Shown: piece after piece, positions 24,853 through 37,800 of the stretch
How positions within the stretch are numbered: the first letter of the stretch is position 1
How the letters are laid out: each line of letters starts with the position of its first letter
NCBI GenBank assembly: GCA_030248295.1
Contig: JASANH010001166.1
Location: 62,001 to 126,000, forward strand
Source of the DNA: Mesodorylaimus sp. YZB2_4
Lineage: Eukaryota; Nematoda; Enoplea; Dorylaimida; Dorylaimidae
Direction: 5' to 3'
DNA: 64,000 nucleotides
Program-made: the position numbers and the translations under genes
The notes under the pieces: model-generated
Databases searched by the model: none
What the model was told of the DNA's origin: nothing
The model's input: the letters and a program-made list of their open reading frames with translations, nothing else

Positions 24853-25850
24853 ATGATGACATGTGAAGAATTCGCACAAAGAATGAGCGAACTTCTCAAA
24901 GCCGCAGTATTTTTTTATTCTCTGACCATACCATATTTTTTTCTGACTTTTTCAACTCGAATAATTTCTTTCTTAGCCTTTTATGTTCATTCCAAAAAGG
25001 AATCGGCTTATATGTATCAAATTTTTTTGACTCTAGCGGAACTTTTCGAATCAATCGTTTTTTCGTTATCTAGAATTTCGAAAAATCTTTTATCAGGAGC
25101 TGATGGAACGGGTCGTGAATGGTATCAGCGATGATACGCTTGTATGTACTATGATGCGCATTTAGCGAACCCATCGCACATGTTCGCCATGATGTGGTGT
25201 TTGGTACTGTCGGTGTGCATGGCTGGGGATCGCTTGTTCGCACTGGCTAAACCAGTCAGATATGCTAAGCAAAGGAACAAGAAGACTGCACAGGGGATAG
25301 TTTTCTCTGCCTCAATAATTGTAGCACTCAGTTTCTCATTTCTAATATTCTTTTATTTAAAGATAGAACTTAACCCAGCAACAAACCTTTATGTCCTCTC
25401 GCTCTCTGACTGGGCACTGTGGACTGCACCTTTTATTCTGGTGCACACGTGCATGAAATTGGTCTGCACTGTTGTCTTAGTTATATTAAATGTGCTATTG
25501 CTTATTATTTATCGCCACCGCATGAAAAACAAGGCGAGTTTGAATGCGAAGGCAACAAGTCAGGAACAGTCTGCAACTGAATTGAAAAAGTTAGATCCTT
25601 ATTTTATCTAAGCATAATCCAATCATGGATGTACATCGTTGCTGTGAGTGGAATGCTCGAATATCAGTTAGTTTCATTTTTATATAATTATGCCCATATA
25701 ACTAGTTTATCGTGTATCACTAATGCATCGACCCCTTTCGCTGATATAATGGGTCAAATTGGTGAAATGATAACATTTTTCGTTTTGTTTGCTTTCGCAA
25801 AATCATTTCGTGAAGTTATTTTGAAAGGTGTGCGGGGTCTGTTTGGGTGA
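24853..25850 (+). pseudogene. Broken 7TM receptor, paralogue of 30131-31165
   Basis: The frame from ATG 24853 aligns along its length with the intact receptor at 30131-31165. Shared: helix 1, the EW at the end of extracellular loop 1, and the end of helix 3 with GDRLFALAKPVRY against SDRLFALTKPFVY. Two lesions: an in-frame TGA at 25132-25134, and a one-base loss in or near the A run at 25585-25589, after which homology continues in the next frame (YLSIIQSW, then the last helix and a C-terminus ending at 25850). If both are sequence errors this is a functional gene. In the known rhodopsin-like family the DRL/DRY triplet couples to G proteins; ligand unknown. Confidence 0.75.
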
Positions 25851-28800
25851 AACATTGGATTCAGTGTGACAATGTGACTTTTATTGTTTGCGCATCAGCC
25901 CGATTGAACAAAGGAGGAGGTGTATTTTGTGCTATATAACCTGTCCCCTCCCAAAATGGACTTGTAACCTACACCTGTACATACAGTAGTGCAAAATTTT
26001 CATGAATATAAGTTAGGTATTTTCTGTGGCAAGCTCTTGGAGGTTATGACTTCTGTATAGTGTGTGCACGTGTGATACCACTACATGTGCATGTACATGT
26101 ACAGTACTACCGTACTGCAGATGTGCTGTATTTTCTGTATGACACAGCTCGCGTGCTTGATATTTGAATATTATTTATTGGAATCCAGCTGGAACTTTCT
26201 GCAATGACTGCAAAGTGATACACCAATCCAGATTGAAGCGGAGGGAGATGCATATTCAAGTTAGAATAGTACGCACAGGACATTCATTGTCTTCTAGGGC
26301 GCTTCTCCTTTTACACTGTACTGTACTGTTGAAGAATGCAGTATACGCACTGGCTGACTATTTCGATTCGAGAGACAGTTAGTCGACTTTGGTCGGTCAT
26401 GTTTGCCAGAGAAAAATTTGTAAAGTTGGCACAGTTTGCTTCATGCAGTCAAATATTGATTGGAGGCAGAGAGATAATGAGCAGCATACAATTTTTATCC
26501 CGAACCCATTTTAATCGTCGATCTGCTGTATGGATCGCCTTTCTTATTCTGTATCGTTTTACTGTATCGATAGGATAGGAATGTCTTATCGACCCTCTGA
26601 GCCTGTGCTTGAGTTCATCATCAACTTGGATATTTGTATGCGAGTGTGCATAGCTGATAACGTGATGCCATTGAGTAAAAAAAGAATAAGAAAAGCATGC
26701 ATTTCATGGTTTTGGCCACGGTTATTTTGCATGATGCTGACCATGAATTTATAATAGCAAGTTCTCATTTTCACTTTGGTCTCCTGCACCTGATGTTACA
26801 TTAGCGTATGAAATGAGACAGGGTGCCGTGATCATCACTACAGCTGCAAGATGTAGCGGTCTCTAAGTTTTTACCTGAAATTGTGATATAACATCTTTGT
26901 TGAGGTAATCGTAAGTGTTGGCCGCATACTGTACAAGCATAAATTTTGCAAAATCCAAAATTTAAACTAGCTACTGTAGTTTGCCCCAACTGCTTCAACC
27001 CTACATGCGTCTGCACTGCGTACAGTTGCCCCTATAAGGCTTCTCTGGGAGGAGCGTTCTTTCTGTACAGTATCGGCACATACATAGTTTCAAAATATTT
27101 TACTTTTTTATTCCTTTTACATTCTGGAATCTGAAACCCTGGATACGAAATATATTCTGTAAAACGCTACTCCTGGATGGGGCAGTCAATTTGCTATACA
27201 TTTTCCCGTCTGAGTGAATTAGTTGGAAGGATAGGCGGAAGCAATTATGAAGTGCTGGGCTTATCACGCAGGTGTTAATGATTATAATTAAGTCTTACGA
27301 GGATAGTTTTTTGATAAGATACTTATACAGACAAGAAATAGTACCTAACTCTTGAGACGGATATTTTCAAAATGTGAATTATATTATTAAAAGTGATTCT
27401 AGAAACGACAGCACTGACAGTCACTCGTGTCCTATTATTCCTACTTTGTCGATGCCCCTTAGGATGGGGTCAGTGCTAATTTTTTGTCCCTTCTTTTAAG
27501 CTGATGCTAATCTGTAACGGCCTGTAAAGCATAACGCACAGTCGACAAGATAGCCTTGATGTATGTGTACTTTAGAGGGAGGCAAATTCGCGATGTTAGC
27601 TTACATGTTCAAGTAGAACTGATTTTGGTAGTCGCTTACACTACTGTAAGTGAAGGCATTAGCTTCTCAGATGATTGTCTGTGTCAGTAATAATGTGACC
27701 CTTAACAAGTGCCGCTCCTGCAGAATTTTTCCCTTGTATCGCCATTGCATATGGCTAATCTATATACGAAGCTAATCGTGAAAATAAGCAGGAAAAACGA
27801 ATATCACGATTTACTTTTTTAACCACAATTTGTAGGAGCCCGAGTGCGTATTTTTTAAACAGCGTCGAGAATTGTGGAGAGAGCATCGTGGATGCATGAT
27901 CACAGTCGGAGGCTATTTTGACGATGCTGGGATCTTTATGAAGTCAAAACTCGACCTTTGCACGTGCCGAGTCTTTAAGATATTTGTATGTCGTTTCCTT
28001 GTTAGCGATTATTTCGAGTACGTGGAGATGTGATAATTTCAGCTAAAAACAAGCTGATACTAGCAGATCTTCGGAGACTAACGAGAAGAACAGACAGTTA
28101 TTCTTGAACCATCGATGCCAAGTCTATCTGACCACAACCAAGCCGCGGTCGAAATGCGAAGTCAAGCTCATGTTTTCTTTCGAACCCGTCAGGGACGAAT
28201 CACTGGGAGCCAGGGACTGGGGCGTGGGTGCGCATACTTTAGCTGCGTACAGTATGGGGATATAGCAAATCAAGGGCACAAGCGAGCTTTTAATTATGAG
28301 ACTCTGCATTGTGTCTTTTACGCACGTGAATTGAAGTATACTAGTGAAACATTTTTCAGTCATTGTCTTCACTTGCTATGCTTCCTGCTAAGAAAGGCTG
28401 GTTTTTTACCTTGACGAGTTAAAAAGACAAAGGAAAAGGCCCACGAGGTGCCTTGGGTATCCGCAAGGTCCAGAAGCTATGTTCGTATATCATCACTGAA
28501 GCAGGGCCTTAAAGAACAGTGATAGGCACATTTCGTCCCACCATTTTGTCCCTTGGACATTTCGTCTCCCATGCATTACGTGTAAAACACATGCTGGATA
28601 ATTGCACTGCACGGGAATAACGCTGACGGTGGATATGAACGTCCCCGATCGAATCACCTATGTGAGCATGAGGGAGAACTTTGTCTATCTTGTGTGCTGC
28701 CAGCCCCGAAGCGAGTCTAGCTCTACTCTATGGTCTGGACCTAGCCAACTAGACAGTGTTTTCTAGCCAGGAGTATACTTACAGTAACGCCGTGGTGTGT

Positions 28801-30130
28801 CTGCCACATTCATGATATTAAACTCCGAAGGCAGGGTCGAGGTAACAGACTGGTGAGGGGGCAGATGACAGTCTATTAAAGATGATTGACCTGTCAAATG
28901 TCATTTTATCTAGATGCTGTATACTGCGCTCGATGATTAGGTACTCGTATCTTGCTGTGAGCACATCCCCTGTTTGTGAAATCCGCTTCAAAAATACGAT
29001 AGTTTCTGCTAAAGATAAAATACATCTGTAAAGATGTACATCTGTAAAGCAGAAACTAGATAAGAACAAAATAAAATGATTTTTACTTTTAATATAAGGT
29101 GCCGGTCTCTGATTACCTTCTGCACAAAAATTATTTTACGGCAAGCTTGCTTGAAATAATGCATCGCGTAAATGACTACGATGTTTATGTGTGGTTTATA
29201 TCTATTACAGCAATCCTCGTGGCATTGACAACCTAACACAAGTTCATTCTTGAACAGGTTGTCGACGATATACTGTAAATATATACATAAATAGCGAGGT
29301 CATGATATAGTTATAATATTACATACATTTGTATGAATGTGCGCATTCAATAAGCAGTCCGATAAATTAAGTTTTTGATAAAAAAGTTAAATATTTTTGA
29401 TGAAGTACAAGAAAAATCCCAACATCCCCTCCAGCCCAGCCAAATTGATTATCTGCCACTACAGTACACACCTCAAACTAATCTGATACTGTGTTAGCCA
29501 CGCTTTCTTCTTGTGTAGTTGGAACTTTTCCATTCCTCTTTCCTGAAATAAATGACGGCTCGGTACATTTTTTAATGCTTTCTGACATTTTTGACAATGC
29601 TTTCTGACATCAGACATTTCTGCTCATCAGTCAGGATATCCTGGGAAAACGAAACGGCTTACAGGAGAACCTGGCGTCTGGGTGGATTGATGTGCATCTG
29701 GGAACAGTCACGATCGTTGATGCGAGGTGGTGTCACCAAGCCACCGCAGGAGGGAGTGGGGCCGACCGAAGTCAGCGGATAAAAACTCCGACTTGACCAA
29801 GGAGTCTTGCGACCATACCTGCGGCTGAAACATCAACCGACTGGTACCCGGCTGATGCACCCCAGCCAGGGTAGTGTAAATTACTCTCTCCCACTCGCCA
29901 TGGCCTACCAGGCGCCTGTGTTACAGTGGGAGGGGGGGGGGGGGTCGCAGCCAAGTTTCCTGCTCCTACAGATCTAAAATTTTTATTACTTCATCCACTT
30001 TGGCCGCTTGAAACTCTTGTCAGTGTTTGCTCAAGCCAAAGACACACCGCTAGAAATACTTGCTCCTTTGGATTTTGTAGCATCTAATCTTTTAAAGAGC
30101 TTGGCACTATTTTTCAGATCCATCAACAAA
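25851..30130. other. Gene-poor region between two receptor copies
   Basis: I find no supported exon chain. It holds short CATGTACATGTACAGTACTA-like palindromic clusters (26085-26117), AT-rich DNA, and a family B repeat with a long G tract at 29745-29950. No receptor relic was recognised here beyond the two copies. Confidence 0.45.
29745..29950 (+). repeat. Dispersed repeat family B with G tract
   Basis: Carries GGAGGGAGTGGGGCCGACCG, CTGCGGCTGAAACATCAACC, and ACTCTCTCCCACTCGCCATG followed by a G tract of at least 12 at about 29931-29945. It ends about 180 bases before the receptor start codon at 30131, so it may influence that promoter. Confidence 0.75.
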
Positions 30131-31165
30131 ATGCCCTCGATCTACGAAGATTGTGGATTCACGAACGAGACCCTCAAAACCGTAGATCAACTACATTTCT
30201 TCACTTATGTCGTGCTAAACCAAATTTACCTGATCTTTGGTCTCTCGTGCAATATTATCCTCTTGTTCGCTTTCTACAAGCAGTCGAAAACTGAAAAAGC
30301 TTACGGCTATCAAGTTGTACTGGCTGTTAGCAAGGTCCTGGAAGTTGTGTCTTTTAGTGTGTTTTTGACTAACTGGAAATGCTTTGCGGGGGCGGAAAAA
30401 CAAGAAGCCGAATGGTTCGTCAAGAATTACAGCATCATGTACTTGACGGGTAAGGTGGGTATGGTGGCGCACATGGTGTTCATCGTGTTCTCCCTGCTAC
30501 TCACTTTGGCCATGACCTCTGATCGCCTGTTCGCATTGACCAAGCCCTTCGTCTACAAGAATATCGATCGCGTACGCCATCAGATCGTGGCGGCATGCCT
30601 GTGCTTCGCGATAGGCCTATTCAGTAGCATATACGACGGGTGGCGTTACGAAGTGGGCGGTCAAGAGGGCCATTACAAAATGGTCTTAAATGAGCAATAT
30701 GTGCAAAGTACGGTGGCCATTGCGGCAGCCCATATCCGCACAACTGTTCGAGTAGTTGGTGTTCTCGGATTGATCATCTTAAATATCATCACTGCTGCCA
30801 TTTTCTATCGCCGGGCACAGAAAGTTGGTCAATTGACGAGCCATAGTCAGAACGACCAGAAAGAGAAAGATAAAAGAAAGGCTGAGAAGAATCTCTTATT
30901 TTTGAGCATCTATCAAGCTATTCTCATGTCCATCAATCAGATCCCCCACATGGGCTACCACGTGCTAGCCTATTTGATACCATCATTTTCGCGATGCGCT
31001 GGAATCATCTACTCCCCCATCGCTGACGCCATGATCATGCTGACCGACTCGATCGATCTATTCATTTTGATCAGTGTCAACAAAAAAATGAGAGCCACAG
31101 TTCTGCGAGCTCTAGCTCATATTATTCCATGCGAGTCATTGTTGCCGGCAGCTGGATCTATTTAA
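30131..31165 (+). CDS. Rhodopsin-like 7TM receptor, intronless
   Basis: A single exon of 345 codons with stop. Seven hydrophobic segments are visible: helix 1 about residues 23-50, helix 2 about 58-80, helix 3 about 100-130 ending in TSDRLFALTKP (the DRY-equivalent), helix 4 about 147-165, helix 5 about 200-235, helix 6 about 262-290 and helix 7 about 300-325. An N-terminal NETLKT sequon is present. Helix 6 lacks the classical CWxP motif and helix 7 lacks NPxxY, which suggests a divergent, lineage-specific group. Upstream in-frame ATG at 30008 would add 41 residues; I prefer 30131 because the paralogue starts at the matching point. A G-protein-coupled sensory or peptide receptor is the likely role; ligand unknown. 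Its broken paralogue lies 5 kb upstream on the same strand. Confidence 0.8.
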   Translation: MPSIYEDCGFTNETLKTVDQLHFFTYVVLNQIYLIFGLSCNIILLFAFYKQSKTEKAYGYQVVLAVSKVLEVVSFSVFLTNWKCFAGAEKQEAEWFVKNYSIMYLTGKVGMVAHMVFIVFSLLLTLAMTSDRLFALTKPFVYKNIDRVRHQIVAACLCFAIGLFSSIYDGWRYEVGGQEGHYKMVLNEQYVQSTVAIAAAHIRTTVRVVGVLGLIILNIITAAIFYRRAQKVGQLTSHSQNDQKEKDKRKAEKNLLFLSIYQAILMSINQIPHMGYHVLAYLIPSFSRCAGIIYSPIADAMIMLTDSIDLFILISVNKKMRATVLRALAHIIPCESLLPAAGSI

Positions 31166-31715
31166 AATGTCGACTCGCAATGATGGAAAATGTGAGGAGG
31201 AGGAAAACAAAGAAAACAGCGACATGGTCAAGGCTCAAGCTTCTTCACATTTGATGTACTGGTGATGTTTCGTGTTTGACTTTTTTAGAACCTGATTATG
31301 AGCACTTTGAATCTCTTTTTCTTCGACTATCACCTGCGCAGCATAAAACTATTTACAGTATATAGTATGCCTGCGCAAAACCAAGATCATTGTTCGACAC
31401 AGATAAAGTCATTGTATCATGGCATTTGCATGTAAACTAACTAACTAACCTGACTAACTTGATTTCGAGACCATGAATGCATGCATTTTAGCCTAAAGTA
31501 TGAAGCCTATTGAAAGTATTGCTGTGATGTCTTCTTGTGCGCCTATTTTTAAAAATATCGCACTTTGTATCCCAGTAAAATGGTTTTGTGATCTTGGGTT
31601 TCTTACACAATGTATTCAGTCCAGAGCGACTCTAACGGCTTTTATTGATAGGGTACAGTAGCTCTATCAAAAGTTCTGAAGCACTCCTGGAAAGAAAGCA
31701 TTTGATCCTGCGCCA

Positions 31716-32762
31716 AACTGTTCAGTGATCGATATGGATCCCGGATCGGGTCAAGGTAGCTTCGGGTCGAGCCGGTTCGAGCCGGGTCACTTTTTTGAAA
31801 GATAGGGTCAAACGGGTCAAAAATAATGCAATTTTGCAAGTTTCTACTTTTAGCAGTTACAGAAACCTTTTCGTGTTCGTTCGACTCCAGGAATTGCAAA
31901 ATTTTTCTTTTGCATAGAGCAAATTTTGCAAGAATAAAAAAGTGGAAATACAAAGCTTTATAAAAGTGCATAAACGCCTTGCACTCCCATGTTTTTATTC
32001 TTCGTAAGTTCCAAGTGTCAGGCAGGTCAGATGTGAGTATGACCAAATTTTCTGAAAAATTTTTTGCGTAAGCGTTCCTATTTCAGTAAGCTCTAATTAA
32101 CAGCTCTTAACAACTCTGATAAATGGGTGGGACTAGCGATAGTCTGAGCAATACTACAGTATATCACCAACAGGTCTTCTCAGGAGTACAGCCACATTTG
32201 ATTCCTGAATATGAAGAAGTGCGATAAGTTTTTGGGTATACTCGTACCTCGCCGGAAAAGCCTGGCACTTACTCTGTGCACCATTAACTTCCTCGGCTCA
32301 TCGACTCCTTGACCATGTTACATTGCAAAACAGTTTTAGCTGTGTTCAGAAGTCATAGACCTTCATCAGTAGTGGAGGTTTTGAGAGGAGCTTGTGTCCA
32401 GCACAATATGACCTTGGAAGCAGTATATCTTGTAAAGACTAGATGCATACTCCAGCATGGGTCAATATATAGTCGCGTATTCTTAGTTATGCTGTTTTGA
32501 AAGGATTATTAAAGGGAATGACAAAAGACGAAAATTCGGCTGCGTAAAATAAGGTGTCTCCATCGAAATATCTTGACACAGTCATCTTTACACTAACGAT
32601 AAGGGCACCACATGTTAGGGGGAATCGTGCAAAGTCTTTAATGCGAGGAACTTCATATGTGTATAGCAATTTCGGGTCAGGGTTTTTCGCGGCGGGTCGG
32701 GTCGCCTTGACCCGACTCGTCGGGTTCGACCCGACCTGATACGGTGTCTATCGATACAGTAA
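31716..32762. mobile_element. Candidate GGGTC-rich non-autonomous transposon
   Basis: The left side has ATCGATATGGATCCCGGATC followed by repeated GGGTC/GGGTCGAGCC units; the right side read in reverse has ATCGATAGACACCGTATCAG followed by GGTCGGGTCG units. The two ends therefore face each other as imperfect inverted repeats about 1.05 kb apart. No target-site duplication was identified and no transposase is visible. Confidence 0.35.
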
Positions 32763-33600
32763 CAGAAGAATGAATTGGTTCTTTCATTGTTTATTTGACA
32801 AAAGCAGAGAGCGCTCTCAAAATCGAATCGCTTGATGCTCAAGAATATCATTCCATAGCTTTTGATAGTTGACCAAAGGCAGCTCTGTTTGTGTGTGCGT
32901 CTCAGAAGTCCTAGGAGTGACAGAGTGAAAGGATCAGAACGTGCCATGAATGAACGATTTGATAAGAAAAGCTTGACCTTCATGGCAATGAATTTCTCTG
33001 TCTGACATCAAGGTTCCATGAAACGGCCTTGATAGTAAGTCGCCATGTCCAAAAGTCTCTGGCAATCTTATAAGTTACTTTATAGATCAATATAGACGCC
33101 AGTAAAGTCGATCCAAATCCTGCAGTAGCCGTCACTGTACCCTATCGAAATATTCCTGAGCTCCCCGCCCAAAAGTCAGTGAGCACCCCTGACGGTGGGG
33201 GACTGACTACCCTAATCCAAGTTGTTGCCAGACCACTGACAATGAATGAGCAGTGGGGTCCCAGGGCCAACAGTCTGGCAAGTAAGTGATCGAGGGACTC
33301 GCACCGATTCCAACATCATTTTCAAGTGGCATTGTCTTTCAATTGTCTTTCAGGAAGCCGTCTTGGCTGCACTTTTCTTCGTTCTGTTGTAGTGGCCATT
33401 GCTGATGCTACTTTTGGCTAGTTGGAAATAGATAATAAGAGGCGAATGGTAAAAAATCGAGTAGAATGTTTTCTAGGCCGCTGTACCTTATCGTTAGTAC
33501 CTTGCTCCTAGAACGCGGTGTAGGCACGCTGCATTGTTTCATTTTGCCCTTCTGCGGATATCGCTACTGACAACTATGTAGCACAACGGGTTCTACGACC

Positions 33601-33790
33601 ACCATTGTCAGTCATGCAGCCCTCCCCAATTTGTTCCGTGTGCTTACGAGACCATTACTGTACTCCTGGTCACACCCATCTGATCGTGCACTTTCTCTCT
33701 ACAACTGAGCACGGCCAAGAGGGGATAATGAGGGACCACAAGGACGCTGGTTGCGTGCGAGCACGCGATCAAATTAGCGATGGGAAGGTC
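33601..33790. pseudogene. Inverted pair of CTLD-PAN first-exon relics
   Basis: 33601-33706 read forward matches the upstream and start-codon region of copy 2 read on its coding strand (blocks such as CATTGTCAGTCATGCA, CCCCAATTTGTTCC, GGTCACACCCATCTGATC against the same region at about 39920-39830). 33707-33790 matches the same region in the opposite direction (GCCAAGAGGGGATAATG and CTGGTTGCGTGCGAG against 39783-39830). The start codon position reads GTG. The two relics meet tail to tail. Confidence 0.6.
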
Positions 33791-34836
33791 ACAACGGAAG
33801 GTGCCTGCGTCTGCTCGTCACACATGCTACCTGGTAAGGTGGCCACCGCCATCGCACTCAGAGTCTCGCTTCCACTTGCTCTCGGAATTGGCATTCCATT
33901 ATGGGAGTCACGCTCAGCTGCTATCCCAAGCCGCGAATGTGGTCCAGTCAGTGTATCAGTACCTTTTTTAGGGAAGGGGGATTGACTCCGCCTGGACATG
34001 CTTCCATTTCTTTACCGCATTTGTATTCCAGCTGGTCACATTTCCTTTGCCTCATGACGACTCGAGTTAGATGACTCATTGTCAGCCCACATGAAGCTAT
34101 TGCTTTTATTCTACATTGTCTTGTCAGACAATTCTCCGAGGTTACGCTGTTCAAGAAGATGGGCCGTCTTACTGGGGTCTATTCGAGGGGTCTAGACATC
34201 GCACAAGTGTCTGTCGGACACGTGCAATCATGGGCGTAGCACAGTCAGCTGTGTATGTTACGAGGCTTAAAGAGGAGATTATTGTTGGGCAGCAATGAAA
34301 AAGTTAAACCTTTTTCGACACGAATTGTCAATTTTTAGAGAAACTTTTAAAGCATCAAAGGCACTTCGCTGTGCCATTTGCGCGGCAAAAGGATTTGGGG
34401 CATGACTGTTCATTCCGGCAAATGTGGCGGCTCAAATTAATCTGGCCAATTAAGATACTTGTGCTGGTATTTCCAATTACATAGGAGGCCATTGCCTGTC
34501 ATCCCTCAGTTTAGAAGTGCTGTTTTGTTCCTTCGCAAATGAATACTGTCGAACTTGGACTGTATCGATTGATTGTGAGAGTAGATTTGAGAGGATCATG
34601 GTTGCTATCTTTCCAATTTATTGGAAATCATCATTTACTGCAAAGCGGGCCCTGATTTTCTCTGTGGACAAGCTGGGCTGGACTTATCTGTACAGCATAC
34701 GTGCAAAGTAATGCGAACAAAAACACGACGTACATCGTCAGCAATCTGAAATAAGGTCCGTACAGACTATGTTATTGTACAGTAGGTACGTGCATAAAAA
34801 GCTAAATCACAGCAAATGGGGACTCTATTTTCTGAT

Positions 34837-37800
34837 CTAAGGAATGTAATTAAAATGTCGGCATGTGCTATTGCCCGTTTTCTTGCTCGGGCAGTTGCTA
34901 CAACTCTCGGTTACTGACCAGGTGTAATACTGACAACTGTGCTTGCAGGTAGACCCATCGTAGATGAAATTAAAACTTCGACACCAGCTCCAAGTCTTGC
35001 ATTCTTCGGCGCAGTCTTGAGGCTCCGCGGCTGGACTGCTTCGAACTGGGGCCTCGGTCAGACATGAATTGGTCAGAGTGTAATTGTCATTGAAGGCTGA
35101 AATAGCATTCGTGTTATTTTCGCCCCTTGCTTTACTTTTAGCGTGCATGCAATGAAGAATAATTTCTTTTCCACTCAGGCAAGTGATTTAGAAAGTGTCA
35201 GAGGCCGCATTCCTCGCCGCTGAAGGGTTGGAAGCAGAAAAATGCCATTTGCCAAACTAGCCAGCCCATGGCCCTCCAGTTACCTATTTAGTTTGGAATT
35301 CGGGTTTCTACGAGATATTGAGATAGCGAATGTTACGGTTATGGTCCTAGTACTGGGCAGTAGATACTGCAGTACTCAGCACACAAGTCTTTTGCACCAG
35401 CCTCCAACACACAAGACTTTTGTGCACCAACAGATGGTTATAGCTCTTAGAATAATCAGACAGTTTCTGTCAATCTGTGGGGATTTCAGGGGTCTCTTCG
35501 TCAGCTAGCAGCATGAACTGCACGACAGCCTCAAGTGGAGAATATAATAACTTACTGCTAGCTTGGCACGCAGCGTACCAGCCACCCTCGTTGCATGAAT
35601 CATCGTTCCAAGCCAAGGAAAGACATCGTGGTGTTACCACAGTTCCTGTATCCCATGTTTCATACCTGACCATGGTTTTCCCAGCAGGCAGGTCGGAAAT
35701 GGCCTGTGTTTCACTGTCGAACCAATAAGTAGTGTTCTGCGTCATGCCCCGTGGTGGTTTTGACCAAGTGTCGTCTCTCAGGGCCACTATCACGTAAACA
35801 GACGGGACATATTGCAGCGAAAAAGGAGCTAAATACGTCTGAAATCAGGACGTCACTTTATGCTGGCAGAGTGCGACAAAGTTATTTCTAGGTTGAAGTA
35901 GAGTACGTCTTCACTTGTACCCCTGGGGCTGGCGGACTGGTGAAACATAAGTACGCCTATCCAGAAGAGAGGACCAGCCAGCCCTGCGCAGACCGTCAGT
36001 ATATAGGACACAGTGAAATCATTTAAGTCCAGCCTCAGGGCATATAAATGTGCATGTTCAAGATTCGATATATGTATACCCTGTAAGAGCGGGCCATCGT
36101 CAGTAGTTAGCGGTCGACCGATAACTAGACTCTACAGTATGCCACACAGGTATATATTCACACATGCTATATCACCTAGGCGAACGTTTTCACTGAGAGG
36201 CCCACCCATTAGGGACTCCAGGGGATCGATAAAACAAACAAAACCCTGCTAGCTTCTGTTTGTTTATCTTCCAGTTCTAGTAGGGCTGACAATAACTCAC
36301 TGATGGTGAGAGCGAGAGGGATGGAAGGGCGATTTTCGGGCAACGTCTTCTCTGTTGTTGCGCCATTTGCAATCCATTCTTTCTCGAGAAATGTGGACTG
36401 GGGAATTGGTTATGACACGGGTACAATGCCCAGGCGCAGAAGGAGAAAGGATTAGTTAAAAAAGTTTTTGAATGTTTCACGTCGTCACCTCATTCCCCTT
36501 GACTCATATACGATCAAGTGACCTAAGTCTTCCCTTGATCTCATGGTAACTAGCTTGACTCCTTCTATTTCAATTGTATTTCGATGGGCGTGTCGGAATC
36601 GCAACCCCCGGAATAAAATATTCCCATGTAGCCGACGAATTATGACTCTCATTACTGGAAATGGAACGAAAGCCAAATTTCGGAACGATCACTGCGTCAT
36701 TGACTTCAAATCGCATTCGGAGAAGATCTCTGCTCAATTCAGCTTACCGCCTATTTGTGTATTTCTAATTACTCTGTTCCAGAAGGGGGTGCGTGTCTTG
36801 AAATTCCTCATCAAAGAAAATCTCCAAGCAGCTTAAAATGGTCTGACTGCCTTGATTGTCTTCGATTGCACCTTACATCGTTTCAGCCCGAGGTATTCAA
36901 GAAACAAGTTTGGCAGCGTTTCTCGTGTCTGAGTTTTAGGAATGTGCTAAGATCACCCCTACCAAAACCTGGAACTTTTACCAATTATTCTGTATTCGAA
37001 TTGTTTAGAGCTCAAATTGAAGAAGCTCGTTTGAAGAACACTAAACTTTCCCTAATAGCAATTGAATCGCGGAACGTTGGAAGCTAACACATACATATTT
37101 GAAGGTGAGGGATTTTAGCTACCAAAAGCTGTCTGCCTGTCGCATCTGCTGGTGGCTCGTGGAGAAACGGCGGGCTAGAAAGGTGAGTCACTGGTTCGCT
37201 TAGACTATGGCCACAAGGCGCCGCTGCGTTCTTAGCCCTCACCTGAACCGGCCAGTGGTAGCGGCACTCGCGCGCGAGGATTGAAAAAGGCATGCAGGAC
37301 AGTATCTACTACAAATCTTGCTTGCAATTTTTTGAATAATTCATGTGTTTGTTTTGTTACTGTTTTGTCAATTTTGTGGTTTTCTCTCTGAAGTATAAGA
37401 GTACTGCTGGCGAGTGAGGTACAATACAGGGCAAAACACTATAATTAGCGCGCTCTCCCGATTATGTAACCGTGCATGAATGGCATACCGTAAATTCGCA
37501 GCAGCGGAGAGTCTAAACCAAGGCCAGCAGGTTGAGTTCATTGCCCACTGCTGGCAGACTAATAAGCTCCACAAAATTCTGGCTTACGATTAGTTCCCAT
37601 TGGAACAGCGATCCGTCGCATGCTTACAGTACATTATACAGTACACTTGATGTCGCAGGCGTAATGCACGGTACGTACAGGATGGTTCAAGATGCCCCAG
37701 CAAGTCTGTCTAATGCAATAGCCACTTGTGTTCTCAGCTGCTTCAACAGGATGACAGCCACAGCAGGAAGCCTGTTGAAATCATAGTGCTCACAGTCAGT

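Larger units (their letters stand above)
31166..34836. other. Intergenic region with decayed elements
   Basis: No intact gene seen. It contains a candidate GGGTC-rich element (about 31716-32762) and an inverted pair of CTLD-PAN first-exon relics (33601-33790). The remaining DNA is unremarkable. Confidence 0.5.

Noticed and set aside
25132..25134. TGA as a selenocysteine codon in the 7TM pseudogene
   Set aside because: The paralogue has Asn at this site, no SECIS-like element was noticed, and a second frame lesion exists.
33769..33999. Minus ORF over the CTLD-PAN first-exon relic
   Set aside because: Frame and signal-peptide hydrophobicity are lost; it is best treated as part of the decayed inverted pair.
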